In this document: positions 4,966 to 5,980 of the stretch, piece after piece
Layout: the number at the start of each line of letters is the position of its first letter
How positions within the stretch are numbered: position 1 is the first letter of the stretch
Origin: Xanthobacteraceae bacterium
GTDB taxonomy: Bacteria; Pseudomonadota; Alphaproteobacteria; Rhizobiales; Xanthobacteraceae
Assembly (NCBI GenBank): GCA_030043285.1
Contig: JASHXZ010000445.1
Location: 1 to 5,980 of the forward strand
Length of the DNA: 5,980 bases
Direction of reading: 5' to 3'
Notes under the pieces: model-generated
The model's database searches: none
Told to the model about the DNA's origin: nothing
What the model saw: the letters and a program-made list of their open reading frames with translations, nothing else
Made by a program: the position numbers and the translations under genes

Positions 4966-5980
4966 TCAGCGCGGCAGATTTGGGATCGCGACCGCCTTAC
5001 TCTTCCCAGTGAGCGTATCCAAAAAGGCGATGAGATCCGCCTTTTCGCCGGCACTCAGCCCAAGCGGCTCAATGTTCGGATCGCGGCTCGGCCGCTTGAT
5101 GCCGCCGCGGTCGTAAAGGTCGATCACTGCCTCCAGCGTCGGCACCGATCCATCGTGCATATAGGGCCCGCGCCGCGCCACGTCGCGTAATGTCGGCGTC
5201 TTGAACGCGTACCGCAGGGCCACCGAATTCGGAAACAGCTGGCCGCGGCCGATGTCGTCGCCCCGCGCGGTGCCGATGTCATGGAACGACGTGTCGGTGA
5301 ACGCCCAACCGCTGTGGCAGGTGGCGCAGTGCGCTCTGCCGTTGAACAAGACGAAGCCGCGCTTGGCGGCAGCGCCGATCGCGGTCTCGTTGCCGTTGAT
5401 CCAGCGGTCGAACGGCGCTTGCCCGGAAACAATCGACCGCTCGAACGTGGCGAGCGCCAATTCGACGTTTTGCTTGGTGACGGGGCCGGCGCCGAACGCG
5501 GCATGAAACGCCGCGACGTAGCCCGGGACGGCGTCGAGGCGCCCGACAATCTTGTTTTCCGCAAGGTCCATGTTGTTCGTCGCGGTGATCGGCCCCATGG
5601 CGACGGATTCCAGATCGCGGAAGTGGCCGTCCCAGCCGAGCCGCGGCGTCCACGCCACGTTGAGCAGCGTCGGCGTCCGCAGCGGCAACACCTCCTCCTT
5701 CTCGCCGATAGCGCGCGGACGGCCGTCGGCCCACGACAGGCCGGGATCGTGGCATGTCGAGCATGAGCGGACTCTCGCGCCAGACAGAATCGGATCGAAG
5801 AACAGCATACGGCCAAGCGCGAGCTTGGCCGACGAGTATGGATCGTCCTGCGGGAACGGGATGGCGCGGGGCCGCGCGTATTTGCCGTGCCAGCTGTTCG
5901 GTCCGGTCTTCGGCACAACCTGCTGCCATGCATTCGGTATCAGTTCGGCCGCCGGCGCCGTGCCGACGATCGACCCGGGG
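4966..5980 (-). CDS. Di-heme cytochrome c peroxidase / MauG-family protein, N-terminus outside window
   Basis: A periplasmic di-heme enzyme with two c-type heme sites: CSTCH at 5749-5763 and CATCH at 5314-5328. Counting from the in-frame GTG at 5914-5916, these are residues 52-56 and 197-201. W95 in GWDGHF lies 39 residues after the first heme histidine, matching the inter-heme tryptophan of bacterial peroxidases and MauG. PYMHDGSVPTLE at 251-262 is the family's C-terminal signature. Fourteen residues after H254 is Y268, where classical peroxidases have the methionine heme ligand and MauG has a tyrosine, so it looks MauG-like. The frame stays open through 5980 (upstream residues end ...AELIPNAWQQV), and no signal peptide is visible, so the GTG is probably an internal valine and the gene continues past the edge. 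At least 337 residues are in the window. The substrate is unknown; no methylamine dehydrogenase genes are present here. Confidence 0.92.
   Translation of the reverse strand, partial: PGSIVGTAPAAELIPNAWQQVVPKTGPNSWHGKYARPRAIPFPQDDPYSSAKLALGRMLFFDPILSGARVRSCSTCHDPGLSWADGRPRAIGEKEEVLPLRTPTLLNVAWTPRLGWDGHFRDLESVAMGPITATNNMDLAENKIVGRLDAVPGYVAAFHAAFGAGPVTKQNVELALATFERSIVSGQAPFDRWINGNETAIGAAAKRGFVLFNGRAHCATCHSGWAFTDTSFHDIGTARGDDIGRGQLFPNSVALRYAFKTPTLRDVARRGPYMHDGSVPTLEAVIDLYDRGGIKRPSRDPNIEPLGLSAGEKADLIAFLDTLTGKSKAVAIPNLPR

Noticed and set aside
4957..4968. 12-bp palindrome TGACCGCGGTCA as an operator or hairpin
   Set aside because: A palindrome this long is expected about once in 6 kb by chance, it has no loop for an RNA hairpin, and it lies at gene ends.
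4737..5054. 105-codon minus-strand open frame over the small gene and the 3' end of the di-heme gene
   Set aside because: It overlaps the confirmed di-heme frame and is antisense to the 53-aa gene, which has the better ribosome site and codon pattern.
5124..5933. Long minus-strand open frames in alternative frames of the di-heme gene
   Set aside because: The frame with two CxxCH motifs and the HDG signature is clearly the real one; the others are Arg/Ser-rich shadows.
3136..5980. A genuine methylamine-utilisation operon
   Set aside because: No methylamine dehydrogenase subunits or MauD/MauF-like genes are present, and the genes are on alternating strands rather than in an operon.

Overview
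The window looks like chromosomal DNA from a GC-rich alphaproteobacterium, most likely of the Hyphomicrobiales (Bradyrhizobium / Rhodopseudomonas / Xanthobacteraceae-like). This is inferred from the strong G/C preference at third codon positions, the style of the HAMP-PAS-PAS-GGDEF-EAL protein, and an exact match to the CtrA box (TTAA-N7-TTAAC) in one intergenic region. No genus can be proven from the sequence alone. I see no mobile element, CRISPR array, tRNA or rRNA.

Layout: five protein genes alternate strictly in strand (-,+,-,+,-). (1) 61-2940, minus: a large membrane-anchored cyclic-di-GMP enzyme with a periplasmic helical sensor, HAMP, two PAS domains, GGDEF and EAL. (2) 3136-3495, plus: a small exported or membrane-tethered cupredoxin with an amicyanin-type CxxHPxM copper site. 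(3) 3502-4539, minus: a polytopic DoxX-like membrane protein with a signal-like N-terminus. (4) 4789-4950, plus: a 53-residue, two-helix hydrophobic protein with a good Shine-Dalgarno sequence, shorter than usual gene-calling cut-offs. (5) 4966 to beyond 5980, minus: a di-heme MauG / cytochrome c peroxidase-family protein whose N-terminus lies outside the window.

The two divergent intergenic regions (2941-3135 and 4540-4788) hold the regulatory signals. The first has a perfect CtrA-type box inside a larger inverted repeat. The second has a degenerate version of the same box, a longer-spaced inverted repeat, and an AT-rich palindrome over a candidate -10 element. The two convergent junctions are very tight (6 and 15 bp) and show no convincing terminator.

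Working model (inference): genes 2, 3 and 5 form a periplasmic copper/heme redox set that resembles parts of a methylamine-utilisation (mau) cluster: amicyanin-like carrier, DoxX/MauE-like membrane protein and MauG-like di-heme enzyme. No methylamine dehydrogenase subunit is present here, so a methylamine role is not supported. The neighbouring c-di-GMP protein has a periplasmic sensor domain and could read out the same compartment, with the cell-cycle regulator CtrA possibly controlling the divergent pair.
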